64,000 nt of DNA from contig JAFZSO010000059.1 in NCBI GenBank assembly GCA_017619355.1, positions 62,001 to 126,000 of the forward strand, given 5' to 3'. How positions within the stretch are numbered: the stretch's first letter is position 1; each line of letters opens with the position of its first letter. The notes beneath the pieces are model-generated. The model had not been told where the DNA came from, made no database searches, and saw nothing but the letters and a program-made list of their open reading frames with translations. Made by a program: the position numbers and the translations under genes. Shown one piece after another: positions 60,870 to 64,000 of this stretch. Origin of the DNA: Muribaculaceae bacterium (lineage in GTDB: Bacteria > Bacteroidota > Bacteroidia > Bacteroidales > Muribaculaceae).

Positions 60870-60900
60870 TTTGCTTTACCGCTAATTTGCCGTATCTTTG
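60870..60900 (+). promoter_or_regulatory. Promoter of mlaE-mlaF
   Basis: TTTG (60870-60873), 19 nt, TATCTTTG (60893-60900). It shows that the in-frame codon at 60887 is not the start. Confidence 0.75.
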
Positions 60901-60925
60901 CGAAAATTTCGATGACTATCATCTG

Positions 60926-61672
60926 ATGATGCTAACGAACTCCATAGCGAAATTTGGCGAATACTGCGTCTTCTTGTGGCGCAGCTTCAGTATTCCCGAG
61001 AAGTGGCGGGAGTTCTTCAAGAATTACCGCAACGAGATTTATAAGCTGGGTATCGACTCTATCCCGCTCATTCTCATCATCTCGGTTTTCATCGGTGCGC
61101 TCTGTACCATCCTCATCAAGATGGAAATCTCAAATCCGCTGCTGCCGCGATATTCGCTGGGTCTCACCACGCGCGAAATCATCATTCTGGAGTTCTCTTC
61201 CACCATCTTGTGTCTCATCCTTTCGGGTAAGATAGGCTCTAACATTGCCTCCGAGATAGGCACCATGCGCGTTACCGAGCAGATCGATGCCCTCGAAATC
61301 ATGGGCATCAACTCGGCTAACTTCCTGGTTATGCCCAAGATGCTGGGGCTCATCACCATTCTGCCGTTCCTCGTTATCATCAGCATGGGCACGGCTCTCA
61401 TTGGCGGCTATGTCACCTGCATCATCACGGGATTGCTACCGGTTGAGGACTATGTCTATGGTATTCAGACTCAGTTTATTCCGTGGTATGTGTGGTTCTC
61501 CCTCATCAAGTCGCTCTTCTTTGCCTTCATCATCTCCAGCATCTCGTCGTTCTACGGCTACACCGTCAAGGGCGGTTCGGTAGAGGTGGGCAAGGCCAGT
61601 ACCGATGCCGTGGTCATGAGCAACATCATGATTCTGGTGGCCGATGTCATGTTAACCATTTTATTGCTCTGA
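60926..61672 (+). CDS. mlaE: MlaE family lipid transport permease
   Basis: A 248-residue permease with an N-terminal amphipathic helix and five hydrophobic segments. Signatures of the YrbE/MlaE family: GALCTILIKME, TILCLILSGKIGSNIASEIG, TMRVTEQIDALEIMGINS and KGGSVEVGKASTDAVV at the C-terminus. With MlaF it moves phospholipids between the inner and outer membranes. The MlaD (MCE) and MlaB genes are not in the window. The start at ATG 60926 or 60929 follows from the promoter at 60893-60900. Confidence 0.92.
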   Translation: MMLTNSIAKFGEYCVFLWRSFSIPEKWREFFKNYRNEIYKLGIDSIPLILIISVFIGALCTILIKMEISNPLLPRYSLGLTTREIIILEFSSTILCLILSGKIGSNIASEIGTMRVTEQIDALEIMGINSANFLVMPKMLGLITILPFLVIISMGTALIGGYVTCIITGLLPVEDYVYGIQTQFIPWYVWFSLIKSLFFAFIISSISSFYGYTVKGGSVEVGKASTDAVVMSNIMILVADVMLTILLL

Positions 61673-61678
61673 TGCCCT

Positions 61679-62470
61679 ATGATTGAAGTGAAACATCTCG
61701 ATAAGTTCTTCGACGACGGCACCCGACAGGTGCTCTACGACATCAATGCCCAGTTCTATGATGGCAAGGTGAACCTCATCATTGGCCAGAGTGGCTCAGG
61801 TAAGACGGTGCTGGTCAAGAACATCGTGGGCCTCTTCTCGCCCGATACCGGCGAAATCCTCTACGACGGCCGCGACATCACGCGCATGGATCGCAAGCAG
61901 ATGAAGGCCCTGCGTGCCGAGATTGGCATGCTCTTCCAGGGCTCGGCGCTGTTCGACAGCGAGACGGTGATGGGCAATGTCATGTTCCCCCTCAAGATGT
62001 TCTCCACCATGAGCCGCGAGGAGCAGATAGAGCGCGCCCAGTTCTGCATCGACCGTGTGAACCTCACCGGTAGCGAAGACAAGTACCCGCCCGAGTTGAG
62101 TGGCGGTATGCAGAAGCGAGCCGCCATTGCACGCGCCATTGCCTTGAATCCCAGATATTTGTTCTGCGACGAACCCAACTCCGGTCTTGACCCCAAGACC
62201 TCTATCGTCATCGACGAACTCCTCTACGACATCACCCACGAGTTCGGCATCACCACTATCATCAACACCCACGACATGAATTCCGTGATGGGCATTGGCG
62301 AGAACATCGTGTTCATCTACAAGGGTCATGTGGGTTGGGTTGGAAACAAAGACCAGATTTATAATGTCGACAACGAACACCTCAACGAGTTCGTCTACGC
62401 CACCGACCTCTTCCGCGATGTGCGCAAATACCGCCGCGAACACGGCTACACCCGCACCATCCCCACCTGA
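61679..62470 (+). CDS. mlaF: MlaF family ABC transporter ATPase
   Basis: A 263-residue ATPase: Walker A GQSGSGKTVLVKN (about 36-48), Q-loop MLFQGSALFDSETV (MlaF-like), signature ELSGGMQKRAAIARAIA, Walker B YLFCDEPNSGLDP, H-loop NTHDMNSV. It starts 6 nt after the mlaE stop, so it is in the same operon. It powers lipid transport through MlaE. No substrate-binding MCE gene follows; the next gene is on the other strand. Confidence 0.94.
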   Translation: MIEVKHLDKFFDDGTRQVLYDINAQFYDGKVNLIIGQSGSGKTVLVKNIVGLFSPDTGEILYDGRDITRMDRKQMKALRAEIGMLFQGSALFDSETVMGNVMFPLKMFSTMSREEQIERAQFCIDRVNLTGSEDKYPPELSGGMQKRAAIARAIALNPRYLFCDEPNSGLDPKTSIVIDELLYDITHEFGITTIINTHDMNSVMGIGENIVFIYKGHVGWVGNKDQIYNVDNEHLNEFVYATDLFRDVRKYRREHGYTRTIPT

Positions 62471-62498
62471 TGCTTTATTTGTTTTTCGAATAGATTGG

Positions 62499-63224
62499 TC
62501 AGTTATTTAGCTGTTTTATCAGTATTATAGTGTCATTGGCGGTTCGACGATGCTTCACTTCTACCTTAAGAGTATCTTTTGGAACATTACCATAAACAAA
62601 ATCAAATTGCACATATTGGGATTTGTGTCCCATAAATAGAACACAATCCTTTGAAGTATTCAATAAGCGTATTGATGCTGAAGATAAATCAGGTTGTGGC
62701 CAAGCAGTAGAATTCTTGACATGTTTTTGATTTATAGTTAAACGATAGAAATCATGCCAATCATAAAGATCAAGTTTTTTTTTCAACTCAAATTGAGAAC
62801 TAAATAAATGTTTTCTTTGAAAATCTCTGATATGAGTGACATATGATTGGGATAGGAAAATAATAGCACCATCATCAGCTTTCACATAAGTCGGGGTCAT
62901 TGTGTATGGAATTGTATCGCAAACTCTTTTGGTCATATATTCGTTGTAACCTCGGCGGCCACCTAAAATGAACCCCAAGAAAAATAATCCCAAAAAAACG
63001 CCATTTATAATTTTTGTTGCGGATAACAGTTTGTGCAATTTGTTTTTGGCAAGATTTTTAATTAAAAAAATAAAGATTAGTGATGATATAATTAAAATCG
63101 GGATATCCCGAAAGAAGAACATAAATTCATCCTGATAGTATAAGCATGACCAATAAGCATACACTAATAATGATAATTGAATGACCAATAAGAATAAGTA
63201 TTTAGAATTCTGATTTATTTTCAT
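62499..63224 (-). CDS. Hypothetical AT-rich membrane protein
   Basis: A 241-residue protein with three hydrophobic helices (about 7-26, 39-58, 70-88) and a soluble C-terminal part (about 95-241) with VCDTIPYTMTPTYVKADDGA and YDWHDFYRLTINQKHV. No family recognised. It is much AT-richer than the housekeeping genes and lies beside a DUF4143 ATPase, which suggests an accessory region at this edge of the window. A TATATTTG -7 box is at 63258-63265. Confidence 0.65.
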   Translation of the reverse strand: MKINQNSKYLFLLVIQLSLLVYAYWSCLYYQDEFMFFFRDIPILIISSLIFIFLIKNLAKNKLHKLLSATKIINGVFLGLFFLGFILGGRRGYNEYMTKRVCDTIPYTMTPTYVKADDGAIIFLSQSYVTHIRDFQRKHLFSSQFELKKKLDLYDWHDFYRLTINQKHVKNSTAWPQPDLSSASIRLLNTSKDCVLFMGHKSQYVQFDFVYGNVPKDTLKVEVKHRRTANDTIILIKQLNN

Positions 63225-63407
63225 AACGGATAAAGCGGTAAATTAAACGATGGTTTGCAAATATACATTTTTTTTCTTTTTGCGTTATAGATTTGCCAAA
63301 TAAATGTTCTTTCTTTGCAAATCCCCTGTCTTTTCGGCTAAATAACACCCCCTTTATTCGGTCGTATAAGCATATTTTTGTGTTGATGCGGCTAAATAAA
63401 CACATTT

Positions 63408-64000
63408 TTATGGTGCTATGCTACCCATAAATGCCTCAATGGCGTAGAGGGGCACATTCTGCATCCAGCCTTGGTCGATGTGAGGCTGCATGGAGAATCG
63501 CAACGACTGTTGCACTACCTGTGAATGTTTTTTTGCAAAGGTGGCTAGTGACTTAGACTTGACATTGGTTTCTGCTTTCACTTCGATGGGTACTATGTGG
63601 CTTCCTATCTGACATACAAAGTCAATCTCCAGGGTGGAGTTGAGTTTACTATAGTAATAGGGATAGATGTTATCAAGAGCTTTGAGTTGTGTAAGTACAT
63701 AATTCTCAGTAAAAGCTCCTTTGAAAATGCTAAACACATTTTCCTTTACCAGCATCTCGTCGGGCGAAGCGACAGTCATAGCCCCCAACAACCCTACATC
63801 ATGCATGAAAACCTTGAAGATGTCACGGTTGGCAAAGAACTTAAGCGGCAGTTCTACTTGTTTGATATTCTCAACTTTGTATATTAGTCCTGCATCTTGC
63901 AGCCATTGCAAGGAATTGTCGAAATAACTTGCTCTGGCCCCCGATTTGACTGCTCCAAAGATGAACTTCTTGTTCTCGCGTGCCAAATGCTCGGGCACAG
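63408..64000 (-). CDS. DUF4143-type ATP-binding protein (5' part outside the window)
   Basis: The frame is open to the window edge, so only the C-terminal 197 residues are seen. The order PEHLARENKKFIFGAVKSGA, LQWLQDAGLIY, FMHDVGLLGAM, FKGAFTENYVLTQLKAL and LEIDFVCQIGSHIVPIEVKA is the classic DUF4143 half of AAA-type ATP-binding proteins (with an N-terminal P-loop domain, not visible here). The EIDFV...IEVKA end is nuclease-like, but the family function is unknown. These genes are common in Bacteroidetes accessory regions. Confidence 0.88.
   Translation of the reverse strand, partial: VPEHLARENKKFIFGAVKSGARASYFDNSLQWLQDAGLIYKVENIKQVELPLKFFANRDIFKVFMHDVGLLGAMTVASPDEMLVKENVFSIFKGAFTENYVLTQLKALDNIYPYYYSKLNSTLEIDFVCQIGSHIVPIEVKAETNVKSKSLATFAKKHSQVVQQSLRFSMQPHIDQGWMQNVPLYAIEAFMGSIAP

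Noticed and set aside
63202..63405. 67-residue minus-strand frame between the hypothetical gene and the DUF4143 gene
   Set aside because: It overlaps the start of the hypothetical gene and its -7 box (63258-63265) and encodes no coherent protein. The stretch contains GGCTAAATAA-type words that look like spacer or regulatory DNA.

Overview
This 64 kb window looks like chromosome from a member of the order Bacteroidales, probably Muribaculaceae or Prevotellaceae. The evidence is the repeated TAnnTTTG -7 promoter box with a TTTG or TTG about 20 nt upstream, two TonB-dependent receptors with carboxypeptidase-regulatory N-termini, a C10 (streptopain-like) protease with a dockerin tail, families that look like DUF4199, DUF6452, DUF6048 and DUF4251, FeoA-FeoB fused in one chain, and a membrane pyrophosphatase. 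Most genes are GC-rich. A few are clearly AT-richer: the Fic gene, the four-helix-bundle gene, the SusE-like repeat gene, and the last 1.5 kb.

Layout from left to right. 1-2.9 kb: a partial NlpC/P60 peptidase, nnr and a PH-domain protein (all minus). 3-6.7 kb: hpt and adk (plus), then a four-helix-bundle protein, a Na+:alanine symporter and a MazG-like pyrophosphohydrolase (minus). 6.8-9.2 kb: a secreted esterase and a lipoprotein. 9.2-12.5 kb: an operon of a GtrB-like glycosyltransferase, a polytopic membrane protein and ruvC. 12.7-17.3 kb: an Oar-like TonB receptor and a secreted NPP-type phosphodiesterase. 17.3-18.1 kb: no protein gene, but a 14-bp tandem repeat, a 320-bp composite palindromic element and the SRP RNA gene. 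18.1-20.5 kb: pyrE-SRPBCC and recX-comF. 20.6-24.5 kb: MgtC and a Kef-type antiporter, then a membrane protein. 24.5-26.4 kb: LysO split into two genes, and Fic. 26.4-29.4 kb: the four-gene operon DUF4199-GT2-DUF6452-DUF6048. 29.5-33.7 kb: tRNA-Ser(GGA), a RecD-like helicase, a PurF-like protein, a secreted six-repeat protein and a coiled-coil lipoprotein. 33.8-39.4 kb: hppA, two secreted proteins and an unlisted 52-residue gene after recR. 39.4-46.2 kb: recR, mdh, C10 protease, ROK glucokinase and a second TonB receptor. 46.3-52 kb: engB-msrA-hypothetical (minus), ligA, udk-lptB. 52-55.6 kb: a SusE-like repeat protein, a CPBP protease and a DUF4251 protein. 55.7-60.8 kb: an iron operon (OprB-like porin, FeoAB, Cys-rich protein) facing a hemerythrin-LuxR pair. 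60.9-62.5 kb: MlaE and MlaF. 62.5-64 kb: AT-rich hypothetical protein and the 3' end of a DUF4143 ATPase.

The best candidates for something undescribed are four. (i) The hemerythrin plus LuxR regulator with a degenerate receiver, divergent from a porin-FeoAB operon across a 141-bp region holding a 33-bp-spaced direct repeat. (ii) A PurF-like protein without the catalytic N-terminal Cys and without the Asn-Gly-Asn glutaminase loop. (iii) A family of palindromic REP-like elements, one copy being a 320-bp composite with perfect 14-bp inverted termini flanked by a near-perfect 16-bp direct repeat. (iv) A recurrent gene-end module (short perfect hairpin followed by degenerate GGTTTAGAG or GGATTAGTGA tandem repeats) seen four times. 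All functional proposals are inference from reading the sequence; no search was run.
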